64,000 nt of DNA from Apus apus. Its lineage: Eukaryota > Chordata > Aves > Apodiformes > Apodidae. The stretch lies in contig NC_067282.1 in the NCBI RefSeq assembly GCF_020740795.1, positions 146,740,858 to 146,804,857 on the forward strand, read 5' to 3'. The notes beneath the pieces are model-generated. The model saw nothing but the letters and a program-made list of their open reading frames with translations, did no database searches and was not told the DNA's origin. Of the stretch, positions 13,376 to 24,435 are shown in pieces. Within the stretch, counting starts at the first letter, position 1, and the number at the start of each line of letters is the position of its first letter. The position numbers and the translations under genes are program-made.

Positions 13376-16300
13376 CCAGCAGTGTACCGCTTGATATATT
13401 TTTGGTATCTTTCCTTTCACCACAGCTTTAGCTCCACTACAGCTTCATGCAGAAATGCTTTGGAAAAAAGACACTTTATTGTAACATGCAGTTGAAGAGC
13501 AAAAGCAGTAATGAGAAAAAGAAAGAAAGATGGAAAGAGATGGAAAACTGTGTAGGAGGAAGATAGAAGGCAAAAACCCTGCATCAACTAGAGAATAAAT
13601 TAGATGTAGTCAGAGCCAGAGATAAACTTTTGGAAACTCGAGAGGTTAAACTCAGGTACCTTCAGGCAAGTTACAAGAGATCTGCATGGTTCCCTAAGGT
13701 CTAAGGCGTCACACCTGTATGTTTTATAGCTTCTGACAGTTGCACTGATTTTATACCTTTAAAAGAACTCTGATCAAGGCGACTGTTTGAAGGACAGAAG
13801 GGTGTCTCACCAATGTAATTTGAAAGGTAATCCCCTCACATTTAATGGAATTATATCAGTGTAATCAGTTCCTCAGTGTGCACAATAGGGAGGAAGAACA
13901 CACCAACTGCAGGGAGGGAAGGAAGAGCCAGGTACTTACAAAATGCTTATGGGTAAGAGGGCTGCCGTTTGGCATGTTTTGGTAATTCATCACTTAGGGT
14001 AATTGTCCCCCTTTATAAGTAATTTAACAGTAGCTCACAAGAAGGAAATCAGACTTGCCTTGCAAACCTCAGGAATATCAAAGAAAAGTCAAGCATATGT
14101 GGAAACTGAAATCTTACTCTGGGTAAGCCCCTAGGGAGAGAGAAACAAGGTAGACCACAATAATAAATCAATCACTGTTTATGGTCAGAGAGTGATGCTT
14201 CAGTCCTTCCTCTACTGGACATTCATGTTTGGAGACTGCAGAGGGTTTATTTTTGCTCTGTGTGAGACTTAACAGGAGGATTCTGAGGATGGCCAAACCA
14301 TGCATGTATGCACAAAAGATGCTATGTCATACATATACCACCCTTGAAATACTCAGGGCATGTCCAGTAGATCTGGGACCAGAGCCCCTGTGCCCCTGCT
14401 GGGACCTCCATGAGTCCATGTCTCAGGACAGATCTGAAGCATTGCTTGCTATAAACCTGGGAAATCTGGGTCTTTTGGACATTTGGGTTGAGTTGTTTAA
14501 GATACTGGATTTAAATGTAGCCCACTGGGTTGTGTGGATACTGAAATCCCTTGTACTTTTACTGCTGAAATCACTTGCTGGTGGTTGTAACAGAAGTAGT
14601 AAGTTAACCCTACATGTGAGAAATGATGGAGAAAACAAGTTATTTTTATGAATGTCAACAATATCTCAGTTTTCCTGTTGGCTCCTTTCCTGCCAGGCTG
14701 TACAGAAGAATGTTAGAGGGAAGCAAAGAGGAAGAAAAGAGTGACAAAATAGCAATACTGTTTCAAATATCACAGGGCAGTTAGAGAAATGTATTGGGTA
14801 ATATTTACCCATGTACCTTCAGGCAGGTGAGTGTTAATTTCTCCTGAGTCCAAGGGGAATAAAGACAACACTGAACTGCTGAAAACCACAGCTAGACAAA
14901 GAGGAATGGATGAAAAGCTGTATTGGGATGAGTCAGAAAAAGCCAGCCTTTATGAGAGAGTTGACTTTGGCACTTGACCTTGAACAGGTGTGTTTATGCT
15001 CCATGGAAGCTGTTGAAACAACTGTGTTTTCTGGTAAGACATGTACAAATGCTCTGCCTTTGCTTCATCTCACCTTTCATCTTCCAATTTTCTTCCTTTG
15101 ACTGAAGAAACAACTTCTTATTTAAAAAAAAAAAAACAATTATTGAACCCCCTGGATCAGCTGCTGGCCCAAAGCATGTTTGGTCAGTGTGGTGCAAAGC
15201 GGGGGCTGCTGGCTTCTCTATTCACTTGTTGAGTGCGGGACTCAGCTACCTTGGAGAAGACTATGTGGAGGAAAAAAACCATCCCTGGTTGGCAGTGACA
15301 TGAGATGACTTAGTGTCCTGGCTGCCTCACAAGCCGGTGCTTCCTCCCATTGGCAGCAGTACACAAGTGTGAGAACACATTATTTCCAGGTAAGAAAAGC
15401 AGCAATGAGTCCGTAACAAAAAAACCAAAACAAATAAAACCCAAGAAAACAAAAAAACCCCACCCCAACAAACAGGTAGACCTGAGAAGAGTACTGTCAC
15501 TTGACCCTACTGTTTCTCAGACCAGGGTGTGCTGTGTAGTTCCCAGGCAACCGCTCCCCTGATGCTGCCAGCCCCTGCCAGGCGGATGGCAGGGAAGAGG
15601 GTATCAGTTTGCAGGGAGAGACAAGATTCCATTCTGCTCAGGTAGGGCACAATCTTCCCCCTTATGGCAGACCTGAGCACATTCATCGAGCAAATGGCCC
15701 CAAGAGGCAGAACACAAAGGTTATTTCTTTTGTTGTCTGCATGGGCTTTAAACTGCTCAACTCCTGTTCACAGCATAGGATGCCTGGCGGTGGGGTGCCG
15801 GCAGCAGCGTCCCCTCCACGCTCCTGGCTGGAGATGTACTGGGGAGGAAAAGGCTTAGGAAGCCTCAGAGAGAATCAGAAAAGGCTCTGGTCATGGAGAT
15901 CTTGTGTCCTGGAGAGCCCCTGCTGCTCATTTCTCAACTCAAGGCAGACCCTTTAGGCTCTCAGAATCAGAAATAGCTCATTTTGCCAAGTCTCCTCTAA
16001 GATCTTGGATGCTTCAGATTTGTCAGTGGCATCCACTAAGCTAAAAATCCCAATCTGCTGCTACTCACAGCTTCTACCTTTCCAAGACTAAGCAGCCCGT
16101 TGCTATCAGAGCATGCCAGATCACTCTGCATGACTGTCTTCATCACTGTCTTCTGTCCTGCTAATTATTTCCAGGCCCTGCTGTTGTCAATGGTGAATTA
16201 ATATTCATTTAGATAATAGATTAACTTGTTATATTAATGGATTAAGCAGCTTCCAGCATTGCTATAATCTCCATGAGTCCCTCCTGGACTCCTCACTGGC

Positions 16301-17628
16301 TCTTTGAGGTCTGTCAGTTGGCCTCCTCTCACTGCTGTTCACACACACTTTATTGTTATTACATGGAGTTCATTTTTAGACTCAAAATGCAGTGCACCTC
16401 TCACTCATACACCCAACAGTTTCACATGCATTATCACTATGCAGTTACCTTTGTCAACCAAATATATAGTCTCATCAAAGCTCAAAACCCAGGTTTGTTT
16501 GACAAGTTTGCTTATAGTTACCATAAAGTCATGTCAGTGGCATCAGTTATACTCTTTCCTTTAAAACTTTCTCGACTGGATCCTGTATAAGCTTTCCTTT
16601 ATTTTCCCCTGGAACTGAGCTAAGTGTAGCCAGCTTGCAATTTCTAGGCTCCTTCTTTGGGGCAAAATTAACACTAGTCTTCTGCTCTGCTCTGTACTGC
16701 TTTTATTGTGTCCTGATCCCCTTTGCCCTGACCTCCTTCAGAGAATAACACATCTTCTTTTGCTCCTGGAGAGGCTTCAGAAAACGGCTTGAAGCTTCTT
16801 CCCCTCCCGTGCAAAGTACGGCAGAGCTACCTCATCTATGAAGCTACAGGTTCTGGGAGGGCAAGCGATGGAGCTGTGGGGATCTGCATGCCCAGGATAT
16901 CACCTAAGTACCTCCACCACGTGTTAGTCTGTCCCACAGAGGCAGCCCCTGATCACAAGAGACACCAGACTGCCTGAGAAATGAGGGACACGTGAAGATA
17001 GCAGAGCTGGAGAGCTCTCCTGCCCCTTCTTATGCTTCTTTCAACCTTTCTGCAAAAAGTTTAGCACTACTGCCATGACTGATGATACCATAATATCATC
17101 CTTTTGGTTGTTATCAGCCGCCAGGTTAAATTATACCATTTCACCTTACCTGTGGGTGTGATCTAAAGTCTGCTGGAGTCTTTTAATTGGCATTAATTAC
17201 CATCAGATCAGAGTTTATGACTGCATTTCCTTGGAGGTATAAAAGATGCATCACACTCATTCTCTTGCTTTTGGGATGCTCAGCTCGACCAGAGGGTCTC
17301 CTCTGCAGGAAAGCTCTAACACTTGCATTTGCTGCTCCAGAGGAGTTACAGGGCTTATTTCTCTTGCCAGGCCCTTTTTACACAGTGTGCAGTTTCAGAA
17401 TCACTGGTGGGGCTCCTGCCACCCAAGCCAGATTCTCTGATTGCAGGATTCCCTAGAGACTTAAAACAGCTTTGTCCCACAAGTCCTTAAAGAAACCAGT
17501 GTTTACTTGCTACGAAACAGACTCAAGATCATATGGCTGTTTTGCCAGGGTTACCTGTTTTATACGCCTGTAGAAAGAGCATATGTCAGGCCACAGACAG
17601 AGGCTTGATGCAGCAGAATCAGTTTCAG

Positions 17629-17850
17629 ATAGAATTGTTTTGGTTGGAAAAGACCTTTAAGATCAAGTCCACCTGTTAAACCAGCACTGCCAAGTCCATC
17701 ACTAAACTGTGTCCCTAAGCACGACATCTAAAGATCTTTTAAATCTCTCTAGGGATGTTGACTCAACCAGTTCTCTGGACAGCCTGTTCCAGTGCTTCAT
17801 AACCCTTTTTGTGAAGAACTTTTTCCCAATATCCAATCTAAAGATGATCA
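17629..17850 (-). mobile_element. CR1 LINE 3' fragment
   Basis: The plus strand shows the reverse of the CR1 end: GAATTGTTTTGGTTGGAAAA, GACCTTTAAGATCAAGTCCA, then GACAGCCTGTTCCAGTGCTT and AACTTTTTCCCAATATCCAA. It is about 220 bases, 5'-truncated and diverged. Confidence 0.93.
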
Positions 17851-19255
17851 TTATTGTATTCATCAATGTACTTCAAGTGCCCTTTGCTGAGGAGGCCTAC
17901 TAAGAAATGGAGACAGAGGCCTTAATGAACTAAAGAACAACTGCTTCACAGTTCAGAAAGAAAATACAGTGCATTGGACAAGCAAGCAAGATGGCTCAGT
18001 AACAAAGAGCTCAGCACAGATCCATTACAACCATTTATAACAGTTTATCATGAAAACAAAAATCAGGATGATGGGAGAAAATAAAGAAGGAATAAGAAAT
18101 GTGAGAGAGGAGGCAGTCCCAGAAAACTGAGATTTATAATAAGTATGTGCATTGCCCTGTGACCCTCTCTGCCTATAGTCAGGGGGCAAAGAAGCTCATA
18201 CCATATTAAAAATCTCTTTAAAAAACAAGTCCTTTCTCTGTAACCTCTGTTTGCAGTGAAGTAAGGTCATAAATAACAAATGTAGCTCAGGAAAAAAATT
18301 CTCAAAGTTTTCCTTAAACATTATGAGTAATAAAACATTATGAAAGGAACTCAAGCATTATTTCTGTTGTAAACTGAAGGTGGTTTACTTCTCAGAGACT
18401 GCTTATCAGCTATTCTTTTTCTGCAAAGGAGATCATTGGATTCTCGAGTGCCTGCACATAGCTCAAAACTTTGTTTTATTTCCTGGTGAAAGCCTTGTCT
18501 CCTTTGAAAAATCTGAAAGTGGTAATGAGAAAAGATGAAACAGACATCCTTCTCTGCTTACTTTTCTTCTCACAGGGCTGATGTCAGGATGTCATCATTG
18601 CAGCTGAGGTGAAATGTATTGGGAGGAAAAAAACTCCCAATCCAAACAGCCCCTCACCTTCCTGAGAAGTGATATTCTTCATCTTCCTTACTGTATCCAG
18701 GAGTCTCTGGAGAGCAATGGAAATAAGAAGTCAGAGGACTCCCATTTTTGTTCAAAGGAAGGGCAACTGAGCTGGATGAATGGGCCCCTATGACCTTTCG
18801 CCATTCGGATTCTGCGTTCAAGTAGCTTCAGCAATTTGCTGGGAATCTCACAATCGATAGTTCCAGCACTGGATATGTTGGAGCTGTTAACATTTGATAT
18901 CCAACTGAGGTATTATAAAATCCTCTGCTCTGCACAGGCACAGTGCTGTTCCCTGTGATCAAAGACAAGCCCTGTGATCAAAGATACGTGTTTGAGGATC
19001 TTAAACTCCTTCTAGGAAAAAGTACTGGCGATATCCTTACTTGATCGTTGAATGAATATTCTATTTATTTTCACTTTGCCTCTTGTACCAACTAATTTAT
19101 TTTTTTAAAACTGAAATATTTGAGTACTTTTTTTGCAATTGCCTCTATGCGCTCTGAATTCTTCTGCTACCTCTGTTTCAAAGCACTTGAATTACAATGT
19201 CTCTCTCTAGGTTTCCCAGTTTTCCCTCTGTCTGTCTGTGGTTAATTTTCTTCAG
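17851..19255. other. Intergenic stretch
   Basis: Apart from the 19-bp duplication at 18951-18988, no gene or repeat family was recognised. Confidence 0.6.
18951..18988. repeat. 19-bp tandem duplication with paired TCF/LEF-like sites
   Basis: CCCTGTGATCAAAGACAAG is followed at once by a copy with two differences. Each unit holds GATCAAAG, the complement of the TCF/LEF core CTTTGATC. Regulatory use is inference only. Confidence 0.8.
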
Positions 19256-19461
19256 AGCAGCCTGTATAGTGCTGTGGTTTGGATTTGTGTTCAAAACAGT
19301 GCTGATAAGGCCCCAGTGTTTTAGCTCTTGCTGAGCAGTGCTTACACGGGGTCAAGGCCTTCCCTGTTCCTCACTCTGAGAGTAAGCAGGGTGTGGACAA
19401 GAGGCTGGGGTGGGACAGTTGGGACCACTGACTCAAACGTCCCAGAAGTATCTGTCATACT
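19256..19461 (+). mobile_element. Endogenous retrovirus-like LTR, left part, interrupted by CR1
   Basis: The stretch includes GGATTTGTGTTCAAAACAGT, GCTGAGCAGTGCTTACACGG and GTCAAGGCCTTCCCTGTTCC. It resembles an LTR type common in bird genomes. It stops at the 5' end of a CR1 and resumes beyond it at 19988. The family name is not recalled with confidence. It is a decayed noncoding relic. Confidence 0.5.
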
Positions 19462-19987
19462 GTGAAACCCCACCTGGAGTACTGTGTCCAGTTCTGGAGC
19501 CCTCAACACAAGAAGGACATGGCATCTTGGAGTGAGTCTAGAAGAGGGGCACAAAGGTGATCAGAAGGCTGGAGCACCTCACCTATGAAGATGGGCTGAG
19601 AGCTGGGGCTCTTCAGCCTGGAGAAGACAAGGCTCTGGGGAGACCTCAGAGTGGCCTTCCAGTACTTGAAGGGAGCCTATAAGAAAGATGGCAACAACTG
19701 TTTAGCAGGGCCTGTAGCTATAGGAGAAGGAGCAATGATTTTAAACTGAAAGAAAGTAGATTTGGATTAGACATTAGGGGGAAATTTTTTCCTGTGAGGG
19801 TGGTGAGACACTGGCACAGGCTGCCCAGGGAAACTGTAGATGCCCCATCTCTGGAAGTGTTCAAGGGCAGGCTGGATGGGGCTCTGAGCAACCTGGTCTG
19901 GTGGGAGGTGTCCCTGCCCATGCAGGTGGGTTGGGACTAGATGATCTTTAAGGTCCTTCCAACCCAAACCGTTCTATGATTCTATGG
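19462..19987 (+). mobile_element. CR1 LINE fragment nested in the LTR
   Basis: It matches the CR1 ORF2 3' region and tail: TGGAGTACTGTGTCCAGTTC, the GAGAGCTGGGGCTCTTCAGC block, CCTGTGAGGGTGGTGAGACA and GGTGGGTTGGGACTAGATGA. It ends GTTCTATGATTCTATGG. The reading frame is broken. LTR-like sequence lies on both sides, so it inserted after the LTR. Confidence 0.95.
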
Positions 19988-20200
19988 TATACCATCAGAT
20001 TCAGCAATAAAAACCTGGGGGGGAAAGGGGAGATTCTGAAGCTGCTGTTGCTGCAGGACTGGCCCAGCATCAGCCTGACGAGAGGTGAGAGGTGGTGAGC
20101 GACTGCCCTTGCATCCCTTGTGCTTCTTCTCTTTTACTTGCTAACCTGCCTTTGCCTCAACCCAGCCTTCTTGCACACCCATCTCTAAGAGTACTTCTAC
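19988..20200 (+). mobile_element. Endogenous retrovirus-like LTR, right part
   Basis: Sequence after the CR1 continues the same LTR: ATACCAT, a TATA-like CAGCAATAAAAACCTGGGGG, GGTGAGCGACTGCCCTTGCA and the pyrimidine-rich CTTTTACTTGCTAACCTGCC before CTCAACCCAG. The right edge is unclear and the adjoining CpG island begins at about 20250. No internal retroviral genes are present, so this is a solo LTR or a fragment. Confidence 0.45.
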
Positions 20201-20249
20201 CATGCCCTTAAAACTGCCATCGAGCACCCAGCCTCCTGTGTTTCAGGTG

Positions 20250-20630
20250 GGTGGGCGGCAGCGCGTACCCTGGCCACGACCGACTTTTCGGTGCCACCTA
20301 ACTGCAGTTAACAGAGCAGGAACAAGGCAGGATTTTGAAACCCCTCCACTTCTCGGTGATAGCGGGGTGCGCGCCGCACTTACCCGGGAGAACGAACCGA
20401 GCTGAGCCGGAGGGAGCCGAGGGGAGCCGAGCCGAGCCGAGGGGAGCCGGAGGGAGCCGAAGGGAGCCGAGCCGAGGCGAGGCTGCGGGTGGCGGGCGCC
20501 CTCTTGCGGGCGGCGGGGCCCTGCGCCTGGGGAGGCGCGGGCGCTGCGGGTGCGGGTCCTGCCCGGTGTGCGGGTCCTGCCTGGTCTGCGGTGCCCGGGG
20601 CCGCGGGGTCGTGGTTCCACTTTGGGGCTG
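20250..20630 (-). promoter_or_regulatory. CpG island, possible minus-strand promoter and noncoding first exon
   Basis: This is the only strongly GC- and CpG-rich stretch in the left 26 kb. On the minus strand it contains CCGG|GTAAGT, a near-consensus splice donor with the cut after 20384. That makes 20384 to about 20630 a candidate noncoding first exon; it has no ATG. Inside are a GAGCC-based minisatellite (20398-20482) and two copies of GTGCGGGTCCTGCC near 20557-20590. The island directly adjoins the LTR fragment. The strand and any transcript are inferred; it could instead be a GC-rich repeat with no promoter activity. Confidence 0.35.
20398..20482. repeat. GAGCC-based minisatellite in CpG island
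   Basis: Units of GAGCCGA, GGGGAGCCGA and GGAGGGAGCCG recur about nine times. The G runs give the plus strand some capacity to form G-quadruplexes. Confidence 0.85.
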
Positions 20631-23499
20631 GTAGAAAATAAATAGATATAATAGAAACAATCCCTTCCTGCACCCCAATGGGCCGTATTGTGCGTACCCC
20701 ACTGTGGAGACCACTGCTCCAGAGGCTGGATGGAAAAATGTGGTATTTTTCAAGGGGTTGAGCACCCCCACCCAGCCTTCTGTCCTCTGGGGTGAGCAGT
20801 GGGAAGCCCTGGCTTCTGAAAATCCCCTCTTCTCTTTTACATCTACATCACTATTCTACTCCTCTTCAAACCACTGCATGTTTTCTACTCAGCTCTCTTC
20901 TCTCTAGAGTCTGGTCTCTCAACATTTCATCCCCTTTATCCACTTTTCCCAGTAATACCAGATCCTCTCCCATCTTGCAGTGCCCTCCCCCTGTTTCACA
21001 CAGTCTTTTTACCTCCTTTGTTTTATCTCTCAGCAGTGTACACCCCCATTTCCATATTTTAGCAGGCAGCATAAAGGGCAAGAGGGTGGAAAGAGTGACA
21101 GATTGGGGTGAGTGACACAGCTGGGGGGATTACATGGATGTGGGGGGAAAGGATTCCCAGCTGGCAGTGTTTTAACAGCAGCAGGTACACACACGAAGGG
21201 CTAAAAGGGTTAAAATAAACAGTAGGAAGGAGTTGCTTATCACAAGGCTGAATGCATGGTGGCAAGGCCTAGAGACACCAAACACAGTTGTTAATTATAT
21301 TAATTTAAAGCCTTAAACCCCCCCCACAAAACCAACCTAATGGGATTCCCTTTTCCCTTCATCCTCCACTACACATTGTTGCCTCTTGCAGTTGTACCAG
21401 CCCACCCCACATCCCTCAGCTTTCACCCATCCCTCTAAATTATGCACATACATGCTGGGGTCAAAACAATATTGATAGAAAACAAAGGAGGCAAGGGCTG
21501 AGGGGAGGAAATAGGATCATACAGGGCAAGGGTCATTAAAAAGAGAGAGTATTCTGAGCCCGGGGCAGGCAGGGATAAGGAGGGAGACGTGACTAGCAAA
21601 GGAGCAGTGCCTCACTGACACAGTAGACAGCAGAGCTCTGAGGTCTGGAGACTCCAAGTCACACAACATTTTAAATTATCTGGCATGTGCAGGTGAAGTA
21701 TGCTTGAACCTTCATGGATGCCTCCTGTAGTCTCCTTCTGGACCTGCCTTTATTACTCCCATCACTCCTATACCTCCTGAGGAGGCCTGTTGCAGTCTGA
21801 AGGAGAGAGGCATATCAAGGATATTTGGGCTTGGGAGAAATACCCTCAGAGAGCTAAACTGAGCTTTACTTGAGCAGCCCAGCAGCACCGTGGTAGAGCT
21901 GAAACTCAAACTGTTGCCTGTGGGGGTACAACTCAGTAGCAGCGTCACTCTTGTGTGTGCATTAATTCTTCTCTGTGGTTTTCACAGTGTTCCTGAGTGC
22001 CTGGAGTGGATGGGAATTCTTGTCTCAGGAGCTAGTCACAGTACTGTGAGGGACAGTAGGTCCTTCTTTTTAAACATGCTCCCTCCTCCCCTTCCTTTTT
22101 CTGCCCTGTGAAGTTACTGTAAGATTTATTTTTTACGAGCTTGGAATAAAAAAGGGAAAAAAAGTGACTTTTTTTTAATTTATTCAGTTCACATGCCAGG
22201 GGCATTGTGCTAAGTTCAAGGGGGAAGCATTCCATATGCCTACTGGACTTGTGGTCTCCGGCACCCAAACACCACATGACTGGATATGTCCAGAAAGTCC
22301 TGTGCGCAAATGCAGCCTGGAGTTTGGTGTACATAAGCTACCTGGTGTGCCTTTTCATGGGACCCTGTTACAGGTTGAATACAGGGGTGATGTGTTCATG
22401 TGGGGATGGAGTGCTGCTCCCCCCTGGCCTGTGCTGGGTCCCCAGGGCTGGCACAGTGGTGGCAGCACTGGCTGGAGAAGCCTGCTCCTGTCCCAGCCTG
22501 CTGCCTTGACAAATGGGTTTTAGTGTGGCTCAGGATCAGTGCACCGAGCTCCTCCTGTGGCTGCTTCCCTTTGAGCAAAAGCCCCAAATTAACAGAGACT
22601 TTGATATACAGTGCAGTGTGGGGGCCTTTAAATAACAGCCTGTGTTACTCATTATTTGCACAGCCACCTCGCCGGAGCAAATGTAAAGGGAAAGCGCCTT
22701 GCAGGAAACGCTGATGCAGGCACGTTTGCCCTGGTCTGACTGGCATAATAAGAAAGAGAAGACATCAGACTTCAAAAGGTGCAGGTCCACAGCTCCAGCA
22801 CTTGTACACGAGTGACTACAGGGCAACAGTCTGCATTTCATGGAGCAGGACCATTCCCCTCCCTCTCCCAGTCCCCCCACTTCCAGTTTCCTTTGAAGTG
22901 AATAGCAACTAGGAGGGTAGAACAGCATTGGAAGTCAGACAAGTTCTCCTTATATGGACAAGTACAAATTTTGGTGCCAAATTTTGGATGCCAAAGAATT
23001 AAAACATAGCCTCTGCATTGGAAAGCACAAGCAGCACATACCAGGAGCAGCTGTGCTGCTAGGCATGTGCCATGTCGTTGCTCCCCCTGCCCTCCCAATT
23101 TTAAGTAAGAGCCATGCCCACCTTGAATAAACCTGTTCTGCTGAGGTGAACATTCTCAGAGCAACAGCAGAGATTCCTTCTGGCCCAAGTTTAAGCCTTG
23201 TGGGTGTTGTGCTCAGTATCTTTTGAGCAAGCTCAGAGCAACCAGGGATGATGAATTCCTTGTGACCAGCAGTGCCAGTGGAAGATGCATGGATAGTCCT
23301 GGCTTCCTGCTAATCAGTAAGAGCTCCCTTGAGTTTCAGTAAACACCTATCAAGTTGGATTTAATTGAACTGAGGAGTATTTATAAGGGGTTATGCAGAT
23401 AAATGACTGATCTGAGGAGAAACCTGGGAAATGGCTGCACTTGCAGATCATTCCGTGGTCTGAAGGCCAGGCTTGGGCCACTGAGGTTGCCAGTTTCTC
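20631..23499. other. Intergenic stretch between CpG island and CR1
   Basis: No coding exon or repeat family was recognised. Local composition is mixed, with a C run at 21319-21325. Short open frames show no recognisable protein. Confidence 0.6.
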
Positions 23500-24435
23500 T
23501 AAGGCCATCTTCATCAGTGACCTGGATGAGGGTACAGAATGTACCCTCAGCAAGTTTGCTGATGACACCAAGCTGGGAGGAGTGGCTGACACACCAGAAG
23601 GCTGTGCTGCCATTCAGAGAGACCTAGACAGGCTGGAGAGTTGGGCGGGGAAAAACCTGATGAAGTTCAACAAGGGCAAGTGTAGAGTTTTGCATTTGGG
23701 GAAGAAAAATGTCATGCACCAGTACAGGTTGGGGGCTGACCTGCTGGAGAGCAGTGTAGGAGAAAGGGACCTGGGGGTCCTGGTAGACAGGAGGATGAGA
23801 ATGAGCCAGCAGTGTGCCCTTGTGGCTAAGAAGGCCAATGGCATCCTGGGGTGTATTAGAAAGGGTGTGGTTAGTAGGTCAAGAGAGGTTCTCCTCCCCC
23901 TCTATTCTGCATTGGTGAGGCCGCATCTGGAGTATTGTGTCCAGTTCTGGGCCCCTCAGTTCAAGAAGGACAGGGAACTGCTTGAAAGAGTCCAGCGCAG
24001 AGCCACAAGGATGATTAAAGGAGTGAAACATCTCCCTTATGAGGAAAGGCTGAGGGAGCTGGGTCTCTTTATTTTGGAGAAAAGGAGACTGAGGGGTGAC
24101 CTCATCAGTGTTTACAAATACATAAAGGGTGAGTGTCAAGAAGATGGAGTTAAGCTTTTTTCAGTGATGACCAGTGATAGGACAAGGAGTAACGGATACA
24201 AATTGGAGCATAGGAGGTTTAAGGTCAATATCAGAAAAAAATTTTTTACTGTGAGAGTGACCGAGCACTGGAACAGGCTGCCCAGAGAGGTTGTGGAGTC
24301 TTCTTCTCTGGAGACATTCAAAACCCGCCTGGGCAAGTTCCTGTGTGATGTGGTCTAGGTGACCCTGCTCTGGCAGGGGGGTTGGACTAGATTATCTTTT
24401 GAGGTCCCTTCCAACCCCTAGGATTCTATGATTCT
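23500..24435 (+). mobile_element. CR1 LINE, 5'-truncated, with open ORF2 3' end
   Basis: A 5'-truncated CR1 retains an unbroken reading frame for the C-terminal part of ORF2. It begins near [20 protein letters not shown], which includes the catalytic FADD box, passes through [20 protein letters not shown] and ends at LGKFLCDVV with stop at 24356-24358. A short 3' UTR follows, with GGGGGGTTGGACTAGATTAT and a final ATTCTATGATTCT. The first reverse-transcriptase motifs and the endonuclease are absent, so it cannot move by itself. An open frame of about 285 codons suggests a younger insertion than the other CR1 copies here. Confidence 0.96.

Larger units (their letters stand above)
3866..17628. 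other. Intergenic region, AT-rich, no gene recognised
   Basis: Nearly 14 kb with no recognisable exon or CR1. It holds simple sequence: (AAAC)n-like at 4325-4385 and 5462-5530, A/G-rich at 4970-5000, (TA)n at 12060-12085 and 13349-13375, and A/C-rich at 15417-15475. A perfect hairpin lies at 6240-6272. The stretches 8836-9030, 16180-16260 and 17080-17250 have the look of conserved noncoding elements, with homeodomain-type ATTA motifs, but this cannot be shown without alignment. All open frames are short and unlike known proteins. Confidence 0.6.

Noticed and set aside
20243..20771. Minus-strand frames of 125 and 157 codons rich in Arg, Pro and Ser
   Set aside because: Low-complexity translation of the CpG island and GAGCC minisatellite. 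The 125-codon frame begins at GTG, and neither resembles a known protein.
1..24000. Search for CLEC2L, the expected convergent neighbour of HIPK2 in mammals
   Set aside because: I found no exon encoding its C-type lectin motifs. Exons under about 60 codons could be missed by eye, so absence is not proven.
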